From: Euptelea pleiosperma | Lineage: Eukaryota > Streptophyta > Magnoliopsida > Ranunculales > Eupteleaceae | Length of the DNA stretch: 64,000 bases | Assembly: GCA_035048495.1 (NCBI GenBank) | Contig: CM068545.1 | Coordinates: 24,090,741 to 24,154,740, forward strand | Direction of reading: 5' to 3' | Part shown: in pieces, positions 23,159-35,087 of the stretch | Layout of the letters: the number at the start of each line of letters is the position of its first letter | Position numbering within the stretch: position 1 is the first letter of the stretch | Program-made: the position numbers and the translations under genes | Notes under the pieces: model-generated | Databases searched by the model: none | Told to the model about the DNA's origin: nothing | Seen by the model: only the letters and a program-made list of their open reading frames with translations

Positions 23159-23166
23159 AATAAATA
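23159..23166 (+). promoter_or_regulatory. TATA-like box of GSTU copy 1
   Basis: AATAAATA lies about 92 bp upstream of the ATG. The equivalent AATAAATA is conserved in copy 2 at 38134-38141. This is a weaker box than the TATAAATA of copies 3 and 4. Confidence 0.4.
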
Positions 23167-23257
23167 CCCCTACAGACCCTTCTCCTCAACGACGGAAATC
23201 AGCGAAAGCGAGAAATTTTATTTGTTTCCAAGATTTGAGTTCTTCAGATCTGTAACA

Positions 23258-24129
<872 letters not shown>

Positions 24130-24590
24130 GTAGCAGAATTTACATATTGTTCTGCACTTTTTGTTTCAATGGGTTTGTTTGTTAGAGTTCCTTTTACTTC
24201 CTTGTGTGGAAAAAATAAGATTTCAAGAAGATTTGTAGGTTGTAATCTGCTTTTACTTCTTGCGGAAACTTGATGTTGTAATCTGCTTCTACTTCTATGG
24301 AAGCCATGACAATGGAATTTCGTGCTTATCAGTGTTGCTAACCTCTTCGCTATTTTGAGTGATTAGCTAAAAAAATAAAACATCAAAGACTTGGGCTGCT
24401 CCTCAGTCGATCGATTTGGAGATCTTGTTTATCCATGGGTCAAATTGTAAGGGAAGGGAAAGGGGTTAGGTTTGAGGATATGGTGTTCAGTGACCTTCTT
24501 GGTGGTAGGGAGGAGGTGAGGGTCTTTTTTGATCCCTTCCCTTGTTTGCTTTCTAATTGTGTCGATTTCTTCTTTTGTTTTCCTTTTGAC
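24130..24590 (+). other. 3' flank of GSTU copy 1, duplicated behind copy 2
   Basis: The 3' UTR and flank match 39095-39533 closely, ending at the Harbinger insertion point. No gene. Confidence 0.7.
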
Positions 24591-24873
24591 TTAGAGCATC
24601 TCCAACAGATCGGCAGCATCTTCGCCAAGCCAATGTTTTGGCGAAAAACCCCTTAAACTCTTCTCCATCAGCATCGCTAATCCCCACGTCATTTTGAAGG
24701 GTTAGCCAAAAAAACTCATCACCCCGCCAATATTGGCGTGCTTCTTGGTTCGTCATCTCTTCCCGCCATTTGATACTTTACCAGTTTACCCTCTTCCACG
24801 TGCAAAGGTTTTTCATCATCGATTCGGAGATTTTGGAGGAAAACCATCTCCCTTCAACGATTTCTTCGACTTT

Positions 24874-27281
24874 ATGGATCAACAACAACACAAAGAAGTT
24901 GATTCCCTTCCCAAGGTGAGCTTTCTGAGATCTCTGTTTCATCTTCATCCCCAAAACCCTAATTCTTTGGGTTACATTTCAGGGATGCATCCATCACGCC
25001 AACGTCTGATTTAACAAATGAAACCTTCTGGTTCTGTGAAGGAATCACAAACTCCTGGTCAATAAGGAAACCTACAGCAGTAGTAATTTTGAAAACCTAT
25101 TGATCTGCATTAATATAACTTTAGTTATTTTAAGACCTGTGTAGTAGTTTAATATAACTTTCCCCAATTAGCATTTTTATTAGGAACTTTACTGGATTGG
25201 AATAACAGAGTACTAATGATGCTTATGAAGTCTATAGAGATGGTGAAATCTAGTATGTATGAGAATGGTGTCTATTACAAAACTAACAAACAGAGTACCT
25301 GTTTACTCTCTGATAATGTGGAAATCCATTATAGAAAATAAAACTATTCTACTATAGAGCACTAATGATGACAATGTCAGAAAATCACATCCCCTTTACC
25401 ATAGACAGCAACATATTGATGTTGATATTTGTGGGAATCATATGGTATCATCATATTGATGCATGTTACTTGTTTAGTTTTGTTTTCCTACTTAACACCT
25501 TTACCATGGACAACAAATTGTATTGTATTGCTTTGATGTAATGGTGCAGATGCTTAACTTCAATAAAGTACATGTGGAATTGAGAGAATTTTCAGTGTGG
25601 CATGCCATTTGGTTGTTTGAAGAAGTCCAATTTTAGTGCTTCTGATCTGTTATTATGATGGGAAAAGGCTTATGATGATGATCGATTCAATATGGCCAGC
25701 GCCATAATCGAATTCAACCTTTTTGATATGGTTGTTGGTTTCTTCATCGATCAAATGATTTAACATTTTGATCTCGATGTCACATAGCCTCAACATCGGG
25801 TGGGAGATGATGATATCTTTTCGTTTTATGCTTTACTTGAAATTTCTTCTTTGTATAGCCATACTTCAAATATTCAAGTAGATAGGAATTGGGTGCCTAG
25901 TGTGTTACCATTAACGTGTTCGCTCGTATTGAATATAGATATGCTCATACATTACCAACCATGCAATGCTTTTTTTTTTGTTTACAAGTATAAAATTTAT
26001 TGTTAGGGCCGGCCAAAGGAAAGAAAAAACATTCAATATGGCCAGCACCATAATGGAGATTATGGGTCTGAGTGATCTGTAGATCCACTTTCAAAATGGT
26101 TGTTTGAGAGAGATTTTTCATGGAAACTTGAAGGGTTATTTAGATAGACTCCATTTGCTTATTTTTGTGTGAAAATCTGAATTTGCTTATTTCTGATTAA
26201 TGTTCGTTCATTTCCTCTTTTTCAAAGAATTTAATGGAAAGCAATGCAACCCTCTCGTTGCGAAGACAACTACCAAGCGTGGTAAGTCTTTTGCAGTCAA
26301 AGAAGATGAACAACTTTGTCAAGTAGGTTGGCCATCTCCCAAGACCCCATTACAGGCACCAGCCAGAAGAGTTCAACTTTATGGATTCGAATTATCAAGC
26401 ACTATGATGAATTTAAGTCTTGGGACTTTGAGAGGTCTGAGAATTCTCTCTGCAATCGTTGGTCAACAATCCAAATATCAGTTAACAAGTTTTGTGGGTT
26501 CCTTGCCCAGATAGAAGAGAGGAACCGAAGCGGGACTGTCTTCATAGATAAGGTACTACAATTATTACTCTTTGATTTGTCATCATGGACAAGCAAATCT
26601 ATTCCACATTTAGAAAGCAGAACTTGTCTAGACCATGTCTTAAATTGAAGCATGCATTAAGTGGGAACCCGCAAAACTTTAATTTACACTATACTCATTG
26701 TACCTGTAGATTGGTGATGCCAAGTGCATGTATGAAGATGTACAAAAGAAGCCCTTCACCCTCGATCATTGTTGGTGTATCCTTCGCGGTGCCAGTAAAT
26801 GGGAAGAGTTGATCAAAAAGCCTGTGATTAAAATTGCAGACTCCCGCATACGGACCCCATCTCGACTGGCACAACCCCTACGATGCACTCGTCCTTCATT
26901 AATGAGATGGATGATTGTGATGTTGTTGGAGACTCGAGAGAAAGGCCTTTGGGAAGAAAGGCAGAGAAAGAGTTGCAAAAAATGAAGAGTGAGGGAAATG
27001 ATAAAGTAATAAAGAGATTGATGGAACAAAATAAGGCTATTGTTGAAATAATTGTAAGGAAAGAGGAAGTGGCAGCAAAGAAGGAAGCAAGGAGGGAAGT
27101 GAGGGAGGCAACGATGGAGTTGAGGGAGGCAAATAGGGAGGCGAGGGAGGCAAGGGAGCAAACGTTGGAGGACGATGCGATTATGCAGCTTGTCACCTCC
27201 AGCATGGACGAGGTGCAAAAAGCGTATTATGATCATCGCAAAGCGGAGATATTTGATCGGTTGATAAACCCTCTACTTTGA
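24874..27281 (+). pseudogene. Harbinger ORF1: Myb/SANT-like plus NAM-associated C-terminal domain
   Basis: In PIF/Harbinger elements this DNA-binding protein acts with the transposase. A first short exon (24874-24915, MDQQQHKEVDSLPK, GTGAGC donor) is followed by 26.21-26.55 kb, where frames join as a Myb/SANT-like domain with ISQDPITGTSQKSSTLW and NRWSTIQISVNKFCG. A further exon (from about 26711) gives MYEDVQKKPFTLDHCWCILR. After another frame change, a lysine/glutamate-rich coiled coil (about 26930-27281) ends with YYDHRKAEIFDRL. Database entries often mislabel these proteins as 'GST T3-like'; they are unrelated to the real GSTU neighbours. Frame breaks near 26310 and 26880 make it non-functional. 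Confidence 0.8.
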
Positions 27282-28399
27282 TCTATGTTAGAGAACTCTT
27301 AGAGAATGCTAGAAGAGAAACCAATACTCTAACAATGCATAATTTTGTGAGGATGAACACTGGATGGATGTGGCTTCATGTTAAAAAAAACTATGATGAA
27401 TTTGTTTTGCAAGAATATTTTTGAATGCATAGTTAACACTGGATGAATGTTTAGAATGATCTCCACTTTAGCTCTGTTTAAAAAATGAATCAGGTTTACT
27501 TGGATTACAAGTGTGTTGTTTGTGTAATGATTTAGGTGATGTTCCATGACTGGTTTTAGTGTGAGATATATTGCTATTTTTCTCTCCCAATTTTCATTTA
27601 GATTCTCTAAAACTATGATGTTAATACAATCAGGATTCTGTGAAACTAACATTCTACGTGTGATCTCCAGTCAGCATCTTGCTAGCATGCTCTCCAAGAA
27701 AAAATGGAGGTCAGAGATGATCGTGAGGCTTTCCCCAAGAGGCAAGAAAGGTCATAACATTTCAACTCTTCTCATACAATGACTTAATTAACCACTCTTC
27801 CTTTGCTATTTTTTTGACATGATCCACTCCCCAAGAGGCATGTGGCTCAAAGGAGTGTTTTTTATTGTAGGCTAGCTCTGTCTAGTATAGACTAATGTCT
27901 GATTAGAGCTATTAGTTGCTTGTCTTGTAGATATCATGAAAGATGGAACACGGTTATACTTCAAAAGGCACATTTTCAATTCTGCAACTGCCTAAGAACC
28001 AATCTATCTATTGGTGTTTTAAAGCCAAAACATGGGTTGCTATACAACATTCACTATTAGTTGCACTTTTTGCATATTTCTTGTTATAATTTCCACACTT
28101 ATTTATTGTTATTCAGTTTTAATCCTTAGCATGATCTCAATGGCTGACTTCTAACAGAGAATAGAGCATCACCTTGAGGTTCCTAACCATGTTGAATGGG
28201 AGGAAGTTTTGAACATAAACGGTGGATCTACACTGGTAAATATATTGCAGGGTGTACACTGCTTTGATGGACAACAGCCTGAAAATTGCACTACCCAGAA
28301 AATCCTGACCATTTTTTTCAACATTTTGAAGGATTTTAAATGTATGTGCAATGATCCATAAAAAATATCCATTCACTGCATGCTTATGATCATCTGATT

Positions 28400-30052
28400 G
28401 ATCATGTGCTGCTGTCCAATCCTCTATTCGAGTCCTTCGGGATCTAAACCTTGAAGATGTCATGCCGACACCATCAATAGAAGTTGTAGAACAAGGATCC
28501 TTTCAGCAGGTACTCTTTCTTTGCTTTTTTTTTTTTTTGGGTTTGTTTTGGGTAATTTTCTTTCTTTTGGGTTTGTTTTTATGCTAGAAAAATTTGTTCT
28601 TCTTCTTTGTTGGTTCTATGAAACGAGTCTATGAAAGGCTTGTCAATGGTTCTTCCCTTTGTCTCTTTTTATGCTAGAAAAAGCTGATGTTGCATATCAT
28701 GCAGTTGGGACCCAGCATTTTGCATAGGCTTGTCAATGGGTCTTCTCTTGGACTGTTGGACATTGGATCTAAACCTACCCCATTTAGTGCTTCATTCCTT
28801 AGTTTCTTTTGTTAGAAATTGATATAATTATTTGGACCATCATCCTTAGTTGGGCCAAATTCCTTAGTTTTCTTTAGCACTAGAAGAAAACTTTATTTTC
28901 CATACAAATATGTTGCAACTCAAGCAGAATGGATGGATTGGTTATATATAAATAGCTCACAACCATTGATGTCATTTAGAAGAGTATCGGCTTCAGACGG
29001 AACCTAAATGATTGGGAGATTCAGAGCCTGGCTGACCTCCTACTCAGATTGGAAGGTGTGTCTCTTGACAGTTCTAGAGAGGATGCGATTTGTTGGAGTG
29101 GCAGATCAGATGGGCGGTTCACAGTCCAGTCCTTCTATGAGATGTTAGATAGCCCGTCGAATGCTGAGCCTTCGCCTATTTTGTGGGAGTCATTCCTATC
29201 CTGAGAGGAGGATCTAGGGATCCAAGGTACCCTCCAAAGTGACTTTTTTCGTTAGGACTGCATCGTTAAACAAAATCCTCACTATGGATAACCTTATCAA
29301 GAGAAAGCGGGTGATGGCTAACTATTGCCTTTTGTGAAAGAACGATGGCGAATCTGTGAACCACCTGCTTTTGCATTGCAAGCTAGCCTGGGACATTTGG
29401 AGCCTATTCCTTTCCTCTTCCGGTTTGAGTTGGGTTATCCCGGGGTCTGTCATGGACACGTTGAGTAGTTGGAAGCATTTTCATTTCCCTCCGTGTGGTA
29501 GACGCATTTGGAGCCTCCTTCCATTCGCTATTTGGTGGGGTATATGGAAGGAGAGGAACAAACGAGTTTTTGAAGGAAAAGAGGCTTCACTATTCGAAAT
29601 CACCCTATCCATCAAGGCTCTCCTCCTTCTCTGGTCTAAGCCGTTTGAAGAGTGCAAAGGGCTGTCTTTTGAAGACTTAGTGTTCAAATGGGATTCTGTG
29701 ATGTATAATAAGGGATAGTTGTGTCTTGCTTGTTGTTTTGGTTTCCTGAGTTCGGAGGTCTTCTCGACCTCTGTTCTCCTCCTTGTATGCTTGTTTCCTT
29801 TTCCTCTTTCAATAATATTTACACCTTATCAAAAAAAAAAAAAAGTTTGCTGAACTGCAACTTCTTCAGATCAGGGGAGTTTCTCACAAAATCCTTTTGA
29901 TTTATGGAATCTGGCAAAAGGTATGAAGGTCACCTGCGTGTTATGCTACTGCTCAGAAGGAGACAACATACAAGATTCTTTCCAGCTGGCAGAGGCTGCA
30001 TGCAAGCTTTTGGGGCTGAGCACCAACAACTTAAGTGGTGAGTTTGCCTGGT
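28400..30052 (+). pseudogene. Unidentified exon fragments inside the Harbinger element
   Basis: Not recognised. Two coding-like pieces flank the LINE insertion. About 28420-28509 ends PTPSIEVVEQGSFQQ before a GTACTC donor. About 29877-30052 follows a TTCTTCAG acceptor and reads NPFDLWNLAKGMKVTCVLCY and then DSFQLAEAACKLLGLSTNNL before a GTGAG donor. They look like exons of a host gene captured by the transposon. Frame continuity between them could not be proved. Confidence 0.4.
28979..29844 (+). mobile_element. 5'-truncated LINE with poly-A tail
   Basis: The translation gives the zf-RVT 3' end of a plant L1 (NLNDWEIQSLADLL, DGESVNHLLLHC, IWSLLPFAIWWGIWKERNKR), interrupted by stops, then a 3' UTR and a 14-base A run at 29831-29844. 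The start is approximate; a clear target duplication was not found. Confidence 0.85.
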
Positions 30053-30659
30053 TTTAAACCTCCATGCTTCAGTTGTTCTTTTTTCTTTTTGTTGTTTTAC
30101 TGTTGTCCACCACCTTAAAACCGTTTATTGAGAATGAAAACCAAATAAGAACTAAGGAAACTAGTCATAATCCAAGGGCTAATAATCAATCGTATGTTTA
30201 TTCTTAGAAAGTCCCAAACTTTTTTTTATCGGTAGAAAGTCCGAAACTCCAAATTGAACTTTTCTAAGGTATCAACATTCTATTTATATGCTGGTTCTCA
30301 GACCTTTATGGGCATATCACCCTATAATTGGCATCACTGATTTTGCACATCTTTAAAACTTGCACATTCTTTGCAAGGAAAATAGATGGTTGGCCTGTGG
30401 ACCATCATCCTCAATAAAGCTTTCCCCACCTGACCCTCATTGTGTGCATGGCTGACCAATTCATGGATCTGAAGCATTCAATAAGCTAAGCCATGTCTTG
30501 GATGGGGCAAAGCCAGAGAAAAAAAATGTTTAAATTAGGGTGGTTGGGATCTTCAGGTTCCCAAAGGCCTCATGTTAATAACTATGTTATATTGCAGGTT
30601 TTGATTTCTCTAGTGGAATAAGGGAAGATTCTACCATGGTTGGGACGGTCATGCCTTAA

Positions 30660-31050
30660 GCTTCATAAATCGGACCAAGTGTTGTTAGCATGTTCAAGTA
30701 GGAGTGGCTTAAAGAGAGATCTTAAACAAGGCACCTCTTCAATAAGAATGACGAAGAGAGATTGGTGAGGGAGCTCTTCAAGAAGAATGAAGAAGAATGA
30801 ATGAAGAAAAGAGATTGGTGAACAAGGCACCTCTTCAAGTGGGAGTGGTTGTTAGAATTGTTGGCTAGAACTTCCTTGTGCACTGTGCACTAGATTATTG
30901 GCAATAAAAGACATTACATATTTCATGTGCTCTTTTTTCTTGTGCATTGTGCACTAGATTATGTACTGCATTGTGCATTGTACATTGTGCATAGTACACT
31001 AGATTATCTACTGGATTTGCCCTTTTTTCTTCTTAAATGGTGTTGCTTCA
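30660..31050 (+). repeat. Short imperfect repeats inside the Harbinger element
   Basis: GAAGAATGA / GGCACCTCTTCAA units lie near 30730-30840. Three copies of TTGTGCA(C/T)TGTGCACTAGATT lie at about 30876-31010. No gene. Confidence 0.6.
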
Positions 31051-31478
31051 GGTTGATTTATGTATAGTAATTATAATCCAATTTGCTCTTATTGGTTCAT
31101 GTGACCATATAGTTTTGGACAAATGTAAATACATGTGAAGATTCACACAATAAAGCTCAAAAGTCATAGAAATAAAGAGATCGAGTTGAACAAAAAAAAA
31201 ATGACAATGAATACTTAAAGTGCTTAAGACAACCAGCACCAGAAAACCCTCACTAGGGTTGTATGGCTAGCATAGACAGTAGAGAATGTCAACTACTCAA
31301 AAAAGTCGTACATTAATCTCAACTTCAAAAGTCACAGAAATAAAGAGAGTTTTTTTTTATTCAAGGATTCAGCATTCTTCTTGGAGAGGCAGTATGCAGT
31401 GAATTGAATGGTGATCATGGGATTGACCCTAGTTTTATTCTGTAAAACACTTGCATCGCACACAGTCAACTTTGTTAT

Positions 31479-32781
31479 TTACTCTTGCCCAACTCGCATC
31501 CACAAGTGCTTGATGAGGTTGTTGCGAAACATATAGTGGGCATTACGGTCTCGAATCTCACGGTGACAGGTAAGGAAGGTCTCAAAGTCTACCGTCATTT
31601 CTTGTAAGATCGGTACTAATTGATCCACCTCTCTTGTATCGTAATCAAAATCAAGCATATGGTCCTCCCGCTCATCTTCAACAATCATGTCGTGTAAAAT
31701 AATGCATGCTGTCATAATATCGTGAAGATCTTTCAAATTCCAAAACTGTGCAGGCCCCCTCATAATTGCAAAGCGTGATTGGAGCACCCCAAATGCCCAC
31801 TCCACATCCTTTCTCGCTGCCTCTTGCATCATACTAAAGTACGTGCTTCTTCTTCGTGCTTTGAGGTTGTAAAATTGTCTGAACCAAAGTGGCCCAAGGA
31901 AGATAGATACCATCTGCGAGATAGTATCCGATGGTGTAGTCGTGACCATTAATGCAATAGTTAGCGGATGGGGCGCGCCCTTCAGCGATGTTAGAGAAAA
32001 GATGAGATCGATTTAGAACATTAATGTCATTGTGGGATCCTGGCATTCCAAAAAATGCATGCCATATCCAAAGATCGTAAGATGCAACCGCCTCAAGAAT
32101 AATAGTGGGTTCTTTTTCTTTCCCAGTGTATTGCCCTTGCCATGCAACTGGACAATTCTTTCAAGTCCAGTGCATGCAATCCAAACTCCCTAACATTCCA
32201 AGAAACCCGCGAGTTTCCCCAACCTTTAACAACCTTGCAACATCCTCCTCCATCGGTGACCTCAAATACTCCACCCCAAAAACATCTACGACTGCCCGAC
32301 AAAACCTTTTCAAGCTTTCTATTGCCGTGCCTTCGCTTATCCTCACATAATCGTCTACTGCGTCCGCTGACACCCCATATGCCAACATCCTAATTGCTGC
32401 AGTCATCTTCTGTAAAGAAGACAAACCGAGGACTCCGGCGTTGTTCTACTTCTGGACAAAATAATCATCATGGGCTTCCACTGCATTAACGACACTAGTA
32501 AATAGTTCACGACGCATGCGAAAGCGCCTCTGGAATGCTTCGGGAGGATAAGTTGGTGATTCAGAGAAGTAGTCCCTAAACAAGTGCTCGTTTCTTGCAA
32601 TTCTTTGCCGATTAATTTATGTGCGGCTTTTGTTAGAACCTCCATGTTCGTTGACTTGTATATCTTTTCCAAGGTTGACAACAAGTGCTTGGTTAGTTAG
32701 ATATAAGTTCAAAAGCTCTACATCATCATCATCATCAGAAGAGGACGAGGCCAATCTAGCATCAATGTTTTGTTCGTTCAT
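31479..32781 (-). pseudogene. PIF/Harbinger DDE transposase, broken
   Basis: Read on minus from the ATG at 32781, it encodes an acidic N-terminus with a DDDDD run, then the PIF transposase: RDYFSESPTYPPEAFQRRF, KMTAAIRMLAYGVSAD, SLDCMHW (first Asp), GSHNDINVL (second Asp) and EAARKDVEWAFGVLQ (Glu). The full DDE triad is thus still visible. In-frame stops replace codons near 32633, after the QK at about 32453 and in the HW(T)stop at about 32160, and a frameshift lies near 31850. The protein would cut and paste the element at TTA-like sites, but it is dead. It resembles plant ALP1-type domesticated proteins; the intact terminal repeats show it is still within a transposon. Confidence 0.9.
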
Positions 32782-33224
32782 GTTGAAAAATGCTATTGGG
32801 ACAATTGATCGAACAACTTACGTGCGAAGGGAGAGTCAAAATCTGAAAAACATGCATAGTTTTTGTTAAAATGGGATAAATAATCTACAAAATTTAAGCT
32901 TGTCTAATAATCCATAAAATCTAAAAGGATAAAAAAAATATAGAGTTATCTACTTACAAGAAATTGCACGCTGGTTCTATGAAGTTTCCAAGCATGACTC
33001 TAGTTTAAGTCTAAAGGGTTAAAAGTTGTTTTATAATGTAAAGAGGACAAAATTTTACTTTTACTAAATCTTTTTGGATAAAATAATAATTTTATTAAAT
33101 TTCTTAGCTATTTTGAAGAACTAAATGGAGATAATACCTTTTTGCTATAGCTATATTTAGTAAAAGGGGTTATTTGTTAGCCAAACATGAAGATAGCTAT
33201 GGATAGCTGTTGGAGATGCCCTTA

Positions 33225-34569
33225 GGAGGCCTTCTCATCCTCCAAGCCATTAAATTTACCTTAAAAAAGAAAAAAGATGAGGATGCGCGTGCATAATGAC
33301 AAAAGAAACATTAAAAAGAAAATAACTAAAAAATAGAAAAGCTTTTCTTATAAGGTCTTTCTTATAGTCCTTAAGTTTCAAACCAAGGTTTAAAAAACGG
33401 CTGTTATAACGAAAATAACGGCCGTTATAACGGATTCGGACCTACCCCGTTACGTTATGGACCGTTAAAATGCCCAGAAAATAACGGCCGTTATAACGAA
33501 AATAACGGCAGTTATTTTCCCATTATAACGAAAATAACGACCGTTATTTTCTGGAAAATTTTGTGAAAAAAAATGGCTATTATTTTCATTTTTTTCCGTT
33601 ATTTTCTGTTATATTCCATTTTTTTCGTTATTTTCCATTTTTGAAAAGTTGAAATTCAAATTTTAAAATTCAAAATTTGAATTTCAGCGCCACTTTTTCC
33701 GTTATTTTTCATTATTTTCCCATTTTTGCCCCTGAGTGTTTTTTTTCGTTATAACGGAAAAAAACAGTAACACCCCCAGTCCGTTATACCGTTATAACGG
33801 TCCCCTTTAAACGTTGTTTCGAACAACTGTGGGACTTATTAAGGCCAAAATGAAGATCAAAGAAGAAAGACATGGTGCTTGTTCAGGCTTGGAGGTCCGA
33901 AATTTCAATCCCGATCTACCTTAGGGAGGTAACATTTCCCTCTCTTTATCTTGTAACAAAAAAATAATCACGGGAGGATTTGATTCCTGTAATCACAGTT
34001 GTCAATTGGTGATTGACGCACATCCAATAAAATCTTTATGCTTACCAAAAAAAAATGTTGGAGTAGATGTTTGGCCCAACTTTAGATGGCTATATCTATT
34101 GGCCAAGAAATTAGTCTAATTAGTGAATTTTAAGCGTTCGATTGGAGTTGTTTTCATGGGTTGATTTTAACTGGAATTTGAGCTTTTATTGACCATTAAT
34201 TTTTTTCGATAGGGGTATAAAGCTAGATCTAAAGGTTTGAAAATCATTAATCAGACTTTAGTTTTTGGTTTGTAGGTCATGGACCCATCCATATCATGAG
34301 CCTAACTAAATAGTGGTCGGTCAGCAACTTTTGCTGACGGTCATCGGTACGAAAAATTCTACTCATCACTTGGTAAATAGTAGGTGGCGACTTTCTCTTT
34401 TTGCTGAACTAAGGGGCACGTGGTTTGGGCAAGTGATTATAGGGTCTCATTTATATCCGCGTGAGAAAGCGTTTCTCTCTCATCCACGGGGCTTTCTCCT
34501 TACTTTTTTCTTTTTCCCAAAAATAACCCTCGTGGCTATACTTAATTCAAAAGTATCCTTTGTACCCTT
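33225..34569. repeat. Segment duplicated from (or with) 39546-40322
   Basis: GGAGGCCTTCTCA to the TTTCTCTTTTTGCT region matches the DNA behind GSTU copy 2, with the hAT MITE 33384-33816 as the main extra sequence. No gene. It includes a degenerate family P element at about 34070-34290. Confidence 0.8.
33384..33816. mobile_element. hAT MITE of the CAAGGTTTAAA family, copy 5
   Basis: CAAGGTTTAAA on the left and a mutated TTTAAACGTTG on the right are flanked by TTTCAAAC and TTTCGAAC (seven of eight). The duplicated block has the empty site AAGTTTCAAACAATGTGGG near 39690-39708. Confidence 0.9.
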
Positions 34570-34578
34570 TTAATTCTA

Positions 34579-34974
34579 GGGTCAGGCTCAGCAGCTACAT
34601 AATTTCACTCCCAAAATCACACACTATTTTGGTTACCCTTGTGGAAGATAAATCAATGGCTGATTTTTGGTGAGGATGATCTCCTCACCATAAAGATCAC
34701 CCCTACAAAAAAATCAGCCCATTCTGAAATTTCTAACACCATCAAATCTTGGTTTCAAGTTAACGATAAAAATAGACGGTCCATTATTCTTCAACTTGTA
34801 AACCATGCTATGAATATCAGAATGATTTGAATTTTTGTGAGGGTGATCTCTTCACCATAGAGATCATCCTCACTAAAAATCACCTCATTCCAAAATTATT
34901 AATTTATATTTGGCCGCCGACAATTTTTGTGTGTGAATTTGTGAGTGAAATTTTGTGGCCGCTCAGCCTGACCC
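34579..34974. mobile_element. Mutator-like MITE with GGGTCAGGCT ends
   Basis: GGGTCAGGCTCAGC and GCTCAGCCTGACCC ends are flanked by a perfect 9-bp duplication TTAATTCTA (34570-34578 and 34975-34983). Nine bases is the Mutator signature. A second copy with the same left flank lies at 41841, so the insertion predates the GSTU block duplication. Confidence 0.9.
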
Positions 34975-35087
34975 TTAATTCTAATGGCGTCTTTCTCTTG
35001 TCAACCTGGTCAGTGTCCTCTACTAAATTGCAACATGGCTTATATTGTGGGTGGTCAGGCAAGTCTTAATCTTCTTAATCCTTGTTG

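Larger units (their letters stand above)
24594..33221. mobile_element. PIF/Harbinger transposon, 8.6 kb, inactive
   Basis: Terminal inverted repeats GAGCATCTCCAACAG and CTGTTGGAGATGCCC are flanked by the 3-bp duplication TTA (24591-24593, 33222-33224), the PIF/Harbinger hallmark. The duplicated block behind GSTU copy 2 (about 39541) has the empty site GACTTAGGAGGCC. The element carries a Myb/NAM-associated ORF1 on plus and a DDE transposase on minus, converging, and both are broken. It also contains a LINE fragment and coding-like foreign exons. Confidence 0.9.

Noticed and set aside
26766..27236. Minus-strand open frame of 156 codons, leucine-rich
   Set aside because: Antisense of the glutamate/lysine-rich coiled-coil part of Harbinger ORF1.
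24874..27281. Harbinger ORF1 as a theta-class glutathione S-transferase
   Set aside because: Such Myb/NAM-type proteins are often labelled 'GST T3-like' in databases, but no thioredoxin fold or GST motif is present.
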